This document shows, one piece after another, positions 17,669 through 26,806 of a stretch of 64,000 nucleotides of DNA. Source of the stretch: Rothia nasimurium (GTDB lineage: Bacteria > Actinomycetota > Actinomycetes > Actinomycetales > Micrococcaceae); the NCBI RefSeq assembly GCF_928382285.1, contig NZ_CAKMSS010000010.1:18608-82607 (forward strand), read 5' to 3'. Under the pieces are notes generated by a model, which searched no databases, was not told the DNA's origin, and saw only the letters and a program-made list of their open reading frames with translations. Position numbers and translations under genes: made by a program. Each line of letters opens with the position of its first letter. Positions within the stretch are counted from its first letter, which is position 1.

Positions 17669-19276
17669 CTAAATCCAGGCGTCAAACCACATGCGCTCGC
17701 GCCACTCGGTGTAGGGGATGGTCTGGGCTGTCCAAATAGGCCAGTAGTAGATAGAGACTAACAGCGCGAAGACCACAAAGAGTCCTACCACCAGTAGCCC
17801 TGCCCGGCGGCGGCGTACGCTGTCGCCGGGGCGTCCTAGCGCTAGCCCCAAAATACCTGCCAGCATAAGAATCAGGTAGGGCTCGAAGGAGAGGGCGTAG
17901 AAGAAGAACATGGTGCGCTCGGGGTAGGCAAACCAGGGGAAATAGCCCACCGCGAAGACCGCGAAAAGGGTTGCAAAACGCCAGTCGCGGCGCAGCAGCA
18001 CAATGAGCAGGGACAGGGTTGCAACGATGATAAAGGACCACCAGATGAGCGGGTTGCCGATATTCAGCACCGCCTCAGAGCAAGAGTCAACCGTACAGCC
18101 GTTCACGCCCAGGTCAGGGGATTCATAGTAGTAGCTGGTGGGGCGGCCCAAAATCAGCCACTGCCAGGCCGGGGACTCGTAAGTGTGGGGGGAATCCAGC
18201 CCCGAATGGAAGGCGTAGGCAGAGCGGTGGTACTCCCACAGCGAGCGCAGAGACTCCGGCAACCAGAGAATTCCTTCGCCGGGGTGCTCTGCTGCCCAGT
18301 TACGGTCGTAGGCGGAATCTGAGAGGAACCAGCCGGTCCAGGTCGCTAGGTAGGTGAGCAGGCCGGTGCCGATGAGGGCAAAGAAAGCGAGGACGCCGTC
18401 GCGCAGGAAGCCCGCGACATACCAGCGGCGGATGCCGGCAATGCGGCGGGCATTGGCGTCCCAGAAGACCGTGAGCAGGCCGAAGATAGCGATGAAGAAG
18501 AGGGCGTTCCATTTGACGCCGACCGCCAGACCCGCGCAGATACCGGCGATGAACCGCCAGTAACGGAAGCCCAGCCAGGGGCCATAGCGCATGAAGTTGT
18601 CGGTGGGGGCGCCGTTGTGGTCGCGGGCGTGGGCTGCGATCCGGGCAGCGAGCTGGCGTCTACCCTGGTAGCGGTCAAGCAACAGGGCAACGAAGGTGGC
18701 CAGCAGCCAGAACATGAGGAAGATATCGAGCAGGGCAAAACGGGACTGCACAAAGTGCAGGCCATCGATAGAAATTAGCAGACCGGCAAGGGTTGCTACT
18801 GTCACTGAGCGGAAGAGCAACCAACCCGCCAGCATGACCAGGCCCACCGACAGGGTGCCGGTGAGTGCTGCGGCAAAGCGCCACCCAAAGGGGTTATCGT
18901 CACCAAAAATGGCCATACCGAAGGCGATCATCCACTTACCAACCGGCGGGTGGACCACATATTCGGCGGTTTCAAGGATGCCCGATGGGGTTCCGGCAAC
19001 GAAGGTCTCGTTGGCTGTATCAGACCAGTTGCGCTCATATCCAAAGTGCAGCAGGGAGTAGGCATCTTTAGCGTAGTAGGTTTCGTCAAAGACGATGGCG
19101 TTAGGGTTGGCCAGGTTTACAAAACGCATGAGCCCGGCAAGTACTAGCACAAGCAGGGGAGCCACCCAGCCGTATCGGGGCAGCGGTACCGCTGTTACAG
19201 CTAGTCGCGCCCGGAGGGCTGACTCGGTGAAAGCGTCTTTGAGGGTCAGGACGGCAGAGGTTGGGTTAGATGTCAC
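17669..19276 (-). CDS. pmt: Polyprenyl-phosphate-mannose--protein mannosyltransferase (GT39)
   Basis: A 535-residue multi-pass enzyme that transfers mannose from polyprenyl-phosphate-mannose to Ser/Thr of proteins during Sec export. The essential acidic pair is D64-E65 in VFDETYYAKDAYSL in the first extracellular loop. The segments YVVHPPVGKW, DGLHFVQSRFALLDIFLMFW and YFPWFAYPERTMFFFYAL are conserved. About ten hydrophobic helices are visible. In M. tuberculosis the homologue Rv1002c stands beside the rsmI homologue Rv1003. That order is kept here, except for the insertion at 19.35-20.59 kb. Confidence 0.94.
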   Translation of the reverse strand: MTSNPTSAVLTLKDAFTESALRARLAVTAVPLPRYGWVAPLLVLVLAGLMRFVNLANPNAIVFDETYYAKDAYSLLHFGYERNWSDTANETFVAGTPSGILETAEYVVHPPVGKWMIAFGMAIFGDDNPFGWRFAAALTGTLSVGLVMLAGWLLFRSVTVATLAGLLISIDGLHFVQSRFALLDIFLMFWLLATFVALLLDRYQGRRQLAARIAAHARDHNGAPTDNFMRYGPWLGFRYWRFIAGICAGLAVGVKWNALFFIAIFGLLTVFWDANARRIAGIRRWYVAGFLRDGVLAFFALIGTGLLTYLATWTGWFLSDSAYDRNWAAEHPGEGILWLPESLRSLWEYHRSAYAFHSGLDSPHTYESPAWQWLILGRPTSYYYESPDLGVNGCTVDSCSEAVLNIGNPLIWWSFIIVATLSLLIVLLRRDWRFATLFAVFAVGYFPWFAYPERTMFFFYALSFEPYLILMLAGILGLALGRPGDSVRRRRAGLLVVGLFVVFALLVSIYYWPIWTAQTIPYTEWRERMWFDAWI

Positions 19277-19324
19277 CCTAGATATGCTACCCGGGGCAGC
19301 AGAATCATGCGCGCGGACGCGGGG

Positions 19325-19345
19325 GGACCAGCTTCCTTCTGGTCC
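19325..19345. repeat. Short hairpin carrying the GGACCAG motif
   Basis: GGACCAG (19325-19331), a 7-nt spacer and CTGGTCC (19339-19345) form a perfect 7-bp stem. It is an extra copy of the GGGACCAG/CTGGTCCC motif found in the flanking repeats of the adjacent DUF559 gene. Confidence 0.6.
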
Positions 19346-19350
19346 TATCT

Positions 19351-19419
19351 AGTAGGGACCAGATTCCTCCCAAAATACTTCGTGCCATGACCTACAGTCG
19401 GTATTTTTCTGGTCCCTAC
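19351..19419. repeat. Left inverted flanking element of the DUF559 gene
   Basis: An element of about 68 bp whose own ends are inverted repeats: GTAGGGACCAG at 19352-19362 and CTGGTCCCTAC at 19409-19419, a perfect 11 bp. Its outer 21 bp (19351-19371) recur as a perfect inverted copy at 20573-20593 on the far side of the gene. The interior is also partly similar. The remainder of 19277-19597 holds no gene that I can support. Confidence 0.8.
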
Positions 19420-19597
19420 GAGGGGCGGGGTCTAACCCGCTGGGTGGTGAAGCTACCCTGTGGATATCTGTATATGCGCTGTAACAACCCGACCGATAAA
19501 AAATCTTTTTTGGCGCAATACGTTGAGACTGGGAGAAACTTTATCCACAGGAAACATCAGTTCTAGAAAATTAGCTCATACACAACAGAATGCTGTC

Positions 19598-20524
19598 ATG
19601 GATATTCTCGATAGCCTTCAAACCGTTTATACCTACAGGGAACTGCAGCAGCTGGGTATGAGCTCTACTGCTATCGCTCGCCGGGTTAGACAACAGGAGC
19701 TGACTCGTCTCCTCCCTGGCGTTTATACAACCCAGTCAAATTTTCGTCAGCTTCCCCGCTATCAGCAGTACCCCTATTTTATTTCTGCTGTTTACAAGAA
19801 GAACCCTCAAACCATCTTTACCCACCAAACCGCTGCCTGGTTGCATGGCTTTGCTGTGGTAGATCAGAAGCTGGTAGATGTACAGTGCCACCCTAGTTCA
19901 CGGGGGCGTGCTCAAGGTATTGCAAAGCACTATTCGTATACAGCTCTCGATACGACGTCATCGCACGGTTTATTTCACCTCACTACCCGCCTGCGGACTT
20001 TAGCTGACTGTTGCCGCTACCTGCATCCGTCCTCAGCGCTAGTTACGGTTGAGTCAGCGCTTTATCAGGGAGCATGCACCGTTGAGGAAGTCGCGGAATA
20101 TTTGGGGCACCAGAGGGGGCGCGGAGTTCAGAAAATGCGGACGGTCGCCGGCCTCATGAGTTCTTCGAGCGAGAGTGCTGGTGAAAGCAAACTGAAATGG
20201 GTCTTACACATGAGCCCCTTACCCCTGCCAACCCAGCAGGTTGATGTCTGGGTTGATAACGAACACTTCCGGCTCGACTTTGCTTACGAGGATGAAATGA
20301 TTGCCCTCGAATTTGATGGGCGGGTGAAATACCTTGATTCCCAGAGCCGCGATGAGGTTTTCTTCAATGAGGTGCGACGCGAGAAGCTGCTGAAAAACGC
20401 TGGGTGGGATGTGCTGCGCTATGACTGGTCTACCGTTGTGAACCATCCGCAGAGGATCGTTCGTGAAGTTCTTACCACCATGCAACGGAAAAACGGGAGC
20501 AGCAGAATCGCAGCGCTCAGGTAA
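19598..20524 (+). CDS. AbiEi-like / DUF559 domain protein
   Basis: A 308-residue protein. Residues 1-55 form a winged-helix-like region (YTYRELQQLGMSSTAIARRV, then LTRLLPGVYT) like AbiEi-type antitoxins. The centre resembles AbiEi C-terminal regions (IFTHQTAAWLHGF). Residues ~215-300 form a DUF559 domain of the PD-(D/E)XK superfamily, with RLDFAY, IALEFDGRVKY and DVLRYDWSTVV. Such proteins are common single genes in actinobacteria and their function is unresolved; no AbiEii toxin is adjacent. The ATG at 19598 fits the domain start; an upstream in-frame GTG/ATG reading adds 46 unlikely residues. It is bracketed by inverted repeats. Confidence 0.72.
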   Translation: MDILDSLQTVYTYRELQQLGMSSTAIARRVRQQELTRLLPGVYTTQSNFRQLPRYQQYPYFISAVYKKNPQTIFTHQTAAWLHGFAVVDQKLVDVQCHPSSRGRAQGIAKHYSYTALDTTSSHGLFHLTTRLRTLADCCRYLHPSSALVTVESALYQGACTVEEVAEYLGHQRGRGVQKMRTVAGLMSSSSESAGESKLKWVLHMSPLPLPTQQVDVWVDNEHFRLDFAYEDEMIALEFDGRVKYLDSQSRDEVFFNEVRREKLLKNAGWDVLRYDWSTVVNHPQRIVREVLTTMQRKNGSSRIAALR

Positions 20525-20527
20525 CAA

Positions 20528-20593
20528 GGGACCAGAAAAGTAACGATTGTATGTGTGGTGGACAAGGACGTCGGGAGGAATCTGGTCCCTACT
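20528..20593. repeat. Right inverted flanking element of the DUF559 gene
   Basis: Mirror copy of the element at 19351-19419. GGGACCAG (20528-20535) and CTGGTCCCTAC (20582-20592) bound it. The outer 21 bp (20573-20593) are the exact reverse complement of 19351-19371. The inner sequence aligns imperfectly with the left copy when reversed. It starts 3 bp after the gene's stop codon and ends 33 bp before rsmI. Confidence 0.8.
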
Positions 20594-20626
20594 TGTAGGG
20601 GAACAAAAGTAGTAGGGTTTAACCCT

Positions 20627-21511
20627 ATGGAATCCTCCCCTCACACCACGCCCGCTGCGCCGGCCGAAGGCGGCGCCCTCATCCTTGGCGGAACCCCCAT
20701 CGGCAACCTCGCCGATGCCTCCCCGCGCCTGCGCGAGGCGCTCGCGTCCGCCGACGTCCTCGCCGTTGAAGACAGCCGCACCCTGCGTAAACTAGCCGCC
20801 GGGCTGGGCGTCACCACCCGGGGGCGGGTACTGGTCAACCACGACCACAACGAGGCTGACCGCGCCGGCCAGATCGTTGAGGCTGTGGCAGCCGGGCAGA
20901 CCGTGCTGCTCATGTCGGACGCCGGTATGCCCGCTGTCTCCGATCCCGGCTATGTCGCGGCAGCTGCTGCGGCCAACGCCGGTCTGACCGTCACCGCTCT
21001 GCCGGGGCCCTCAGCTGTTGTCACCGCTATCGCCGTGTCCGGGCTGCCCTCGGGACGTTTCACCTTTGAGGGCTTCCTCGCCCGCAAAGGCTCCGACCGC
21101 GCCCGGCGCCTGGCCGCACTCGCTAGTGAAGAGCGCACCATGGTCTTCTACGAGTCCCCCCACCGGCTGGCCGCAACCCTGCACGATTTTTCCGAAGTCT
21201 TCGGGGCAGGGCGCCGCGCCGCTGTCTGCCGGGAACTGACCAAGCTGCACGAAGAGGTTGCCCGCGGCAGCCTGCAAGAACTCATTACCTGGGCCGAATC
21301 TAAGCAGATCAAGGGCGAAATCGCCATCGTGGTTGAGGGCGCCCCAGAACCCGAGGCGGAAGAGGCAGAGAACCTGACCGACCTCGTCCTGGAGCTTGTG
21401 GCCGGTGGCGTCCGCCTGAAAGCCGCCTGCGCCCAGGTCGCCGAAGCCCACGGGGTGTCTAAGCGTGACCTTTACCAGGCAACCCTGGCCGTCAAAGATT
21501 CAGAAAGCTAA
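20627..21511 (+). CDS. rsmI: 16S rRNA (cytidine(1402)-2'-O)-methyltransferase
   Basis: A 294-residue SAM-dependent tetrapyrrole-methylase-fold enzyme that 2'-O-methylates C1402 of 16S rRNA. Motifs visible: LGGTPIGNLADASPR, VEDSRTLRKL, LMSDAGMPAVSDPG, LPGPSAV, FEGFLARKG, FYESPHRLAATL and REL-TK. The ATG at 20627 is chosen since the conserved N-terminus begins about 17 residues later; an earlier start at 20555 would read through the flanking repeat. The start sits just after the symmetric AGGGTT-T-AACCCT (20614-20626). It is followed by tatD after 4 bp. Confidence 0.94.
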   Translation: MESSPHTTPAAPAEGGALILGGTPIGNLADASPRLREALASADVLAVEDSRTLRKLAAGLGVTTRGRVLVNHDHNEADRAGQIVEAVAAGQTVLLMSDAGMPAVSDPGYVAAAAAANAGLTVTALPGPSAVVTAIAVSGLPSGRFTFEGFLARKGSDRARRLAALASEERTMVFYESPHRLAATLHDFSEVFGAGRRAAVCRELTKLHEEVARGSLQELITWAESKQIKGEIAIVVEGAPEPEAEEAENLTDLVLELVAGGVRLKAACAQVAEAHGVSKRDLYQATLAVKDSES

Positions 21512-21515
21512 ACCT

Positions 21516-22592
21516 ATGTGTACCGACCACACCCTAACCGACGCTGAGCTGCGCGAACTTGCTGAGCGCTTTGCCTCCTACCTGCCTAGTGAGGCCGAGC
21601 AGACCGCCACCATCTTTGAGACCCCCGAGCCGATTCTGGAGGGCGAAGTACCCCCGGCCTACCGGGCTGACCGCTACAACACCGCGGGCGAGCCCAGCGG
21701 GGAGGGTACCCGCCGCCGCGGTGAGAAGGGGGAGGACGGACGCCGCCGCAACCTGGTCTTCCCGCCGGCTCCCGCGCCCCTGCCCTACGCCATCGTCGAT
21801 AACCACACCCACATGGACCTGCTCGACGGCGAGGTCGCCGTCACCGCCCGCGACGCCCTCGATACCGGAGAAGCCCTGGGTATCGGCGCAATTGTGCAGG
21901 TGGGCTGTGACGTTCCCAGTTCCCTCTACGCTGTGCGTGCTGCCCAGGCTGACCCCCGTGTGCTGGCCGCTGTGGCCCTGCACCCTAACGAAGCCCCCAA
22001 GCTGGCAGAAGCTGGCCAGCTAGAGGCAGCCCTGGCCGCTATCGACACCCTGGCAGCTGACCCGCGCGTCCGTGCCCTGGGCGAGACCGGCCTGGACTAC
22101 TTCCGTACCGGTGAAGAGGGCAAGGGGGCTCAGGAGGAATCCTTCCGCGCCCACATTCGCATGGCCAAGAAACACGGTAAGGCTGTGCAGATCCACGACC
22201 GGGACGCTCACGAGGACGTTGTGCGCATCCTGCTGAGCGAAGGCGCCCCCGAGACCGTCATCTTCCACTGCTACTCCGGCGGGCCTGACCTAGCTGAGAT
22301 CTGTAACGAGCAGGGCTGGTACATGAGCTTTGCCGGCACCGTGACCTTCAAGAACTCGCACGGTATTCAGGAGTCCCTGAAGCTAGCCCACCGGGAGCTG
22401 ATTCTGGCTGAGACCGACGCGCCCTTCCTGACCCCCCACCCCTTCCGGGGCCGTCCTAATGCCAGCTACATGACCAACTACACCGTCCGCTTTATGGCAG
22501 GCCACCTGGGCGCCGACCTTGAAGAGCTTTGCCGGGATATCCGCGCTAACTCCCTGGCAGCTTACGGGAGCTGGGGGATTGAGGGCTTCTAG
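21516..22592 (+). CDS. tatD: TatD family metal-dependent hydrolase
   Basis: A 358-residue TIM-barrel metallohydrolase (DNase/RNA quality-control family). Metal ligands are H97 and H99 in VDNHTHMD, then a Glu in GETGLDYFR, His residues in VQIHDRDAH and FHCYSGG, and the Asp in ETDAPFLTP. Residues 1-88 are an unusual N-terminal extension, Glu- and Arg/Gly-rich, absent from typical ~260-residue TatD; it is probably disordered. The start at 21516 lies 4 bp after rsmI. The 3' end overlaps the convergent GT87 gene by 47 bp. The rsmI-tatD-rsmA-ispE order is conserved in Actinobacteria. Confidence 0.93.
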   Translation: MCTDHTLTDAELRELAERFASYLPSEAEQTATIFETPEPILEGEVPPAYRADRYNTAGEPSGEGTRRRGEKGEDGRRRNLVFPPAPAPLPYAIVDNHTHMDLLDGEVAVTARDALDTGEALGIGAIVQVGCDVPSSLYAVRAAQADPRVLAAVALHPNEAPKLAEAGQLEAALAAIDTLAADPRVRALGETGLDYFRTGEEGKGAQEESFRAHIRMAKKHGKAVQIHDRDAHEDVVRILLSEGAPETVIFHCYSGGPDLAEICNEQGWYMSFAGTVTFKNSHGIQESLKLAHRELILAETDAPFLTPHPFRGRPNASYMTNYTVRFMAGHLGADLEELCRDIRANSLAAYGSWGIEGF

Positions 22593-23829
22593 CCGCTAGA
22601 GCCAGGTAGGCGACTGCCCACGCGACAGGCAGGGCATGTAGGAGAGCCAGGTGCTCGGGCCACTCGTTGCCGCCCCAGTCGTGCCCGCCAAACCAGACCG
22701 CAAAGGGCATGGCAAAGATGAGCACACCGGTGGCAGCTAGGTAGAGGTAGCCGGTGTGCGCGGTGCGCCAGCCGTAGAGGGTCGCAAAGACCAGGAAGGT
22801 GACGAACCAGACCCAGTGGTGGGTCCAGGAGATGGGGGAGAGCAGCAGCCCCAACACCGCCACGCAGGAGGCTGCCCCCAGGTAGGCGCCACGGACGTCC
22901 TGCCACGCTAACCTGCGCACGGCCAGGTAAGCCAGCACTACCGCCCCCAGGGCGGTGATGGCAAAAAGGACGCCGGTGAGCCAGCTGGGGAAGAGCATGG
23001 CCCAGGTGCCCAGCAGGTTATAGTTCAGAGCCCCGGTAATGGAGCCCACGCGGGAGGATTCAAAGATTTTCTCGGTGAAGTACTCGCGGGCTACCTCAAA
23101 ATCGACGGCAAAGCTCAGCGCGATAGAGGCCAGGCCGGTGCCCACGAAACGGGTCAGAGACTTCCAATCGCGGGTGGCAAGAAAGAGCAGGCCGAAGATA
23201 GCCGGGGTTAGTTTGATGCAGGCGGTCAGGGCAATGAGTACCCCGTGCCAGCGGGTGTTCTTGAGGTAGATGACGTCGGTGAGAATGAGCAGTACCAAAA
23301 AGAGGTTGATCTGCCCCAGTTCCATGTTGAAACTGATGGGGAAGAACTTGAGCAGCAGGGGAGTGAGCCAGAGCCCGGCTGCCAGGGCGGGGCGCTTGCC
23401 CACCCCCATACCTCGGCAGGAGAGATAGACCAGGGCCACCAGCGCGGCAATATTGAGCAACAGAAATATTGGCCCAGCCGTATCTGCACTGGTGAGCAGT
23501 ACAAAAGGAGCGAAAACCAGGGCTGCAAAAGGCGGGTAGGTAAAGCCGTAGATTTCCTCGGGAGGCAGAGCCCAGTCGTAGAGCTGGCCGGTTTCTAGCC
23601 AGTGGGCCACCCCTCCGTAATAGACCTGTAGGTCGAAGAATTCCCGGGCCACCATTTTTTCGTCCCAGAGGAAGGGGTAGGCGCTGATGAGGGTCAGCAC
23701 CAGGGCAGTGATTAGGGCTGGTGTGCTGGTGAGCGCCCTGGTAAGGGCGGTGATGGGCGGACGCTGGTGCGCGGCAGGTGCGGTAGTCGTAGGAGGAGTT
23801 TGGTATGGGTTTCTGAAGTTAATCTGCAA
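22546..23829 (-). CDS. GT87-type integral membrane mannosyltransferase-like protein (DUF2029)
   Basis: A 427-residue multi-pass protein with about ten transmembrane helices. The N-terminal loop has DLQVYYGGVAHWLETGQLYDW and YGFTYPPFAALVFAP, where the Asp and the 'Y(T)YPPF' motif are typical of GT87/GT-C polyprenyl-phosphate sugar-dependent glycosyltransferases. WTHHWVWFV is another family signature. The acceptor is unknown; lipoglycan or arabinomannan-like polymers are usual. Start is a TTG at 23829, overlapping the acyltransferase stop by 11 bp, suggesting translational coupling. Its 3' end overlaps tatD. Confidence 0.85.
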   Translation of the reverse strand: MQINFRNPYQTPPTTTAPAAHQRPPITALTRALTSTPALITALVLTLISAYPFLWDEKMVAREFFDLQVYYGGVAHWLETGQLYDWALPPEEIYGFTYPPFAALVFAPFVLLTSADTAGPIFLLLNIAALVALVYLSCRGMGVGKRPALAAGLWLTPLLLKFFPISFNMELGQINLFLVLLILTDVIYLKNTRWHGVLIALTACIKLTPAIFGLLFLATRDWKSLTRFVGTGLASIALSFAVDFEVAREYFTEKIFESSRVGSITGALNYNLLGTWAMLFPSWLTGVLFAITALGAVVLAYLAVRRLAWQDVRGAYLGAASCVAVLGLLLSPISWTHHWVWFVTFLVFATLYGWRTAHTGYLYLAATGVLIFAMPFAVWFGGHDWGGNEWPEHLALLHALPVAWAVAYLALAARSPQSPSSRKLPGS

Positions 23830-24856
23830 AGTGTGAGCCTACTTTCCTCGGCTTAAGCCAGGTATTGATGCGGTGAGTAAGCCGTACTTCTACAGTTTCG
23901 TGAACTGCCCAGGCAAGGAATACTGATACAGAGAATGCGAGAATACGGGCCCCCCACATGCCCAACACATCGTAGGAGATGCTGATAAGAGCATAGCCAA
24001 TATTCTGGTGGAGCAAATAGAGTGGGTATGAGATGGAACCAAACCAAACCAGCCACCGAAGTTGAAGGAATTTGACTTCTGATTTAATAACTACAACAGA
24101 AAATAGTAGAACAATGAGTAAAATCAAAAACCCGGTAAACCAACTAGTCATAAGGCCTTCGCAGAGAACTGCCAGAGGCAAGAGAGGGTAAAACGCAGGG
24201 AGTAATCGGCCTGATTCTCGCCGAATGTAGAGAACCATACCGAGACCGAAGAGGGGCGCATATTGAGCTACGGAGGCCGATACGAGTATGTTAAGGGCGC
24301 CGATACCCGTAAGTTTGTATGCAGCTATGAGCACGAGTCCCCCCAGAGCCCAGAGCAGAGAGAATCTCTGCACGAAAGTATCAGTAAGTTTGCCTTTGAA
24401 TAGCCATAGCGATGCAGCAATAAGAAAGTAGAAAACTAATTCCCGGGCGAGTGACCAGTACACGCCATCAAAGTCGCGAACAGCTACGAAGCTTTGGAAC
24501 ATCGTTGCATTAACAGCCAACTCCCACAATGGTCTTTGGAGAGCGGGGAAAGGTAACCCATAGATAACAAGAACCGTAAGTCCCAAAGATGCCCAATAGG
24601 TGGGGTAAAGCCTAACAAATCGTGCTTTGAGGAACTCGATAGGCTGATTACGTTTACGAGCTGTCATGAGGATAACGAACCCGCTGATGAGGAAGAAGAG
24701 CTGAACACCTAGGCCACCATAAGCGAATGAAATAGGAAAAGCACCGTGCTCAGGAAAGATTTCTGGAAACGTGGTGGTGTAGTGAAGAGCTACAACAGCC
24801 AAAGCCGCTAGACCTCGCAGAGCGTCAAGCTCGGTGAAACGTTTTGTTTTAGACAT
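23819..24856 (-). CDS. Acyltransferase 3 family membrane protein (OafA-like)
   Basis: A 345-residue membrane O-acyltransferase with about ten helices. It begins FTELDALRGLAALAVVALHY, with the conserved 'DALRG' and the catalytic-type histidine, and continues with GGLGVQLFFLISGFVI and RFVRLYPTYW. These enzymes acylate surface sugars or peptidoglycan using cytoplasmic acyl-CoA. It is upstream of, and overlaps, the GT87 gene, so the pair probably act on one glycan. Third codon positions are clearly AT-richer than in neighbouring rsmA/tatD, hinting at recent acquisition. The ATG has a weak ribosome site. Confidence 0.9.
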   Translation of the reverse strand: MSKTKRFTELDALRGLAALAVVALHYTTTFPEIFPEHGAFPISFAYGGLGVQLFFLISGFVILMTARKRNQPIEFLKARFVRLYPTYWASLGLTVLVIYGLPFPALQRPLWELAVNATMFQSFVAVRDFDGVYWSLARELVFYFLIAASLWLFKGKLTDTFVQRFSLLWALGGLVLIAAYKLTGIGALNILVSASVAQYAPLFGLGMVLYIRRESGRLLPAFYPLLPLAVLCEGLMTSWFTGFLILLIVLLFSVVVIKSEVKFLQLRWLVWFGSISYPLYLLHQNIGYALISISYDVLGMWGARILAFSVSVFLAWAVHETVEVRLTHRINTWLKPRKVGSHFAD

Positions 24857-24976
24857 TTTTCCTCAATATGTGAGTGCGTGTGTTTTATGGGGGCATAGGT
24901 ATTATGAGTCTACCTTCATTCTCTCCCCTATGGTTTTCGATGGTATGACAGGTAAGCCACCGGCTAGGATAGTAGG

Positions 24977-25885
24977 GTGACTGAACAGCAATCTCCTGCG
25001 CCCGATGCTCTATTGGGCCCCCAAGAAATCCGTGACCTAGCTGCCACCCTGGGTATCCGCCCTACTAAGACTCTGGGGCAGAACTTTGTGATTGATCCTA
25101 ACACCATCCGCCGTATTATCGCTGTTGCCGATATCAGCCCTGATGAGACGGTGGTTGAGGTTGGCCCGGGCCTGGGTTCACTGACCCTGGGGATCTTGGA
25201 CGCTGCCCGCGACATGGTTGCTGTTGAGATCGATCCGCCTCTTGCTGAACAGCTTCCGGCGACGATTGCTAAGTTCCGCCCCGGCTCAGAGGACCGTATC
25301 GACGTGGTGCTCTCTGATGCCATGAAGGTCACCGAGCTGCCGCGCACCCCGTCCGCCCTGGTAGCTAACCTGCCCTATAACGTGGCGGTGCCGGTGCTCC
25401 TGCATATGTTTGCTACCTTCCCCTCGATTGAACACGCCCTGGTCATGGTGCAGGACGAGGTCGCCGACCGCCTCTCAGCCAATCCCGGGTCTAAGATTTA
25501 CGGGGTGCCTTCGGTCAAGGCTAACTGGTTCGCTGAGGTGTCTAAAGCCGGGGTAATCGGTACTAACGTTTTCTGGCCTGCCCCCAAGATCAAGTCGGGT
25601 CTGGTGGCTTTTAAGCGCCGCCCGGAGTTACTGTCTGACCTGCCTCGTGAAGAGGTCTTTGCCATTGTCGATGCCGCCTTTGCCCAGCGCCGTAAGACCC
25701 TGCGGGCTGCGCTCGCTGGATGTGCCGGCTCTGCTGCCCGTGCCGGTGAGATTCTTGAAGCTGCCGGTATTGACCCGCAGCTACGCGGGGAAAAGCTCGA
25801 TATTTTTGACTTCATCAAGATTGCCGAAGCCGCCCGGCAGGTGCCTGCCCCTGCCGACCAGAGCGGGGAGGGCGCGTCCGCATGA
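24977..25885 (+). CDS. rsmA: 16S rRNA (adenine(1518)-N6/adenine(1519)-N6)-dimethyltransferase
   Basis: A 302-residue KsgA/Dim1 enzyme that dimethylates two adenines in helix 45 during 30S maturation. Visible: [27 protein letters not shown] (SAM site), VALEID-like [24 protein letters not shown] (NLPY catalytic motif) and [12 protein letters not shown]. The GTG at 24977 has a TAGGAT hexamer immediately upstream and little leader, so a leaderless mRNA is plausible. It overlaps ispE by 4 bp (ATGA). Confidence 0.96.
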   Translation: MTEQQSPAPDALLGPQEIRDLAATLGIRPTKTLGQNFVIDPNTIRRIIAVADISPDETVVEVGPGLGSLTLGILDAARDMVAVEIDPPLAEQLPATIAKFRPGSEDRIDVVLSDAMKVTELPRTPSALVANLPYNVAVPVLLHMFATFPSIEHALVMVQDEVADRLSANPGSKIYGVPSVKANWFAEVSKAGVIGTNVFWPAPKIKSGLVAFKRRPELLSDLPREEVFAIVDAAFAQRRKTLRAALAGCAGSAARAGEILEAAGIDPQLRGEKLDIFDFIKIAEAARQVPAPADQSGEGASA

Positions 25886-26799
25886 CTCTCAGTGTTTCAG
25901 CTACCGCCCCCGGCAAGGTCAACCTGTATTTTGCGGTGGGGCCCCTGCGGGAGGACGGTTACCATGAGGTTGCCTCGCTCTACGCCGCTACCGATGTGCT
26001 GGAGCGTGTGACGTTTTCTTCGGCTCAAGAGCTGGGTATCGCCCAGTCGATGAGCGTTGCTGAGGGCTCCCCTGTGGCGGAGCAGGTTGCTGCCGGGGCA
26101 TTTGACCCAGCTGTGGTTCCGCTTGATGAATCTAACCTGGCCTATCGCGGGGCAGCAGCGGTGGTAGCTGCCCAGGGCTTGGATATTCAGGACGTCGCCG
26201 TTCAGCTTCACATCGATAAGGCTGTTCCGGTTGCCGGTGGGATGGGCGGAGGTTCTGCTGATGCTGCCGCCGCTATGAAGGCCATGAACGACTACCTGGT
26301 GCAGGCAGGCCTGGCCGCTGAGGCGCTTGGGCTTGAGCGTCTGCTGGAGCTGGCTGCTCCGCTGGGTGCCGACGTACCCTTTGCCCTCTTAGGTGGCCTG
26401 GCCGTGGGCACCGGGGTGGGGGACAAACTCACGCCGATTGAGGTACCTGAAGGCGTTGAGCCACTGAAGTTTGGGTTTGTGCCTTCAACAACGGCTGGGC
26501 TGTCGACCCCCGCCGTGTTTAAGGAGCTGGACGCCGGCCGCGCGGCTGGGCGTTACCCTGCTCCGGACGCAACCCTTCAGATGCCGCAGGAGCTGATAGA
26601 CCTGCTAACCTCGGCTGAGCCTCTGCAGAAGCGTCTACCAGCTATTGCCGGGCTGCTGCGCAACGACCTGGCTGCGCCTGCTGTTGCCTTGTTGCCTGAA
26701 CTGGCAGAAACGCTGGAACAGGCCAAAGCCCAGTTCGGTGTATCGGCAAGCTTTGTGTCAGGTTCGGGACCTACCGTAGTGCGTATTTACAACACATAA
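25882..26799 (+). CDS. ispE: 4-diphosphocytidyl-2-C-methyl-D-erythritol kinase
   Basis: A 305-residue GHMP kinase of the MEP isoprenoid pathway; it supplies precursors for menaquinone and undecaprenyl carriers. It opens with [22 protein letters not shown], has the glycine-rich ATP loop [16 protein letters not shown] (about residues 116-131) and ends with SGSGPTV. It is translationally coupled to rsmA by the ATGA overlap, a conserved actinobacterial arrangement, and is followed by a terminator. Confidence 0.95.
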   Translation: MTLSVSATAPGKVNLYFAVGPLREDGYHEVASLYAATDVLERVTFSSAQELGIAQSMSVAEGSPVAEQVAAGAFDPAVVPLDESNLAYRGAAAVVAAQGLDIQDVAVQLHIDKAVPVAGGMGGGSADAAAAMKAMNDYLVQAGLAAEALGLERLLELAAPLGADVPFALLGGLAVGTGVGDKLTPIEVPEGVEPLKFGFVPSTTAGLSTPAVFKELDAGRAAGRYPAPDATLQMPQELIDLLTSAEPLQKRLPAIAGLLRNDLAAPAVALLPELAETLEQAKAQFGVSASFVSGSGPTVVRIYNT

Positions 26800-26806
26800 G
26801 CGGTAC

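Noticed and set aside
19460..19597. Longer N-terminus of the DUF559 protein
   Set aside because: The 46 added residues show no domain similarity and no ribosome site, while the winged-helix region begins after the ATG at 19598.
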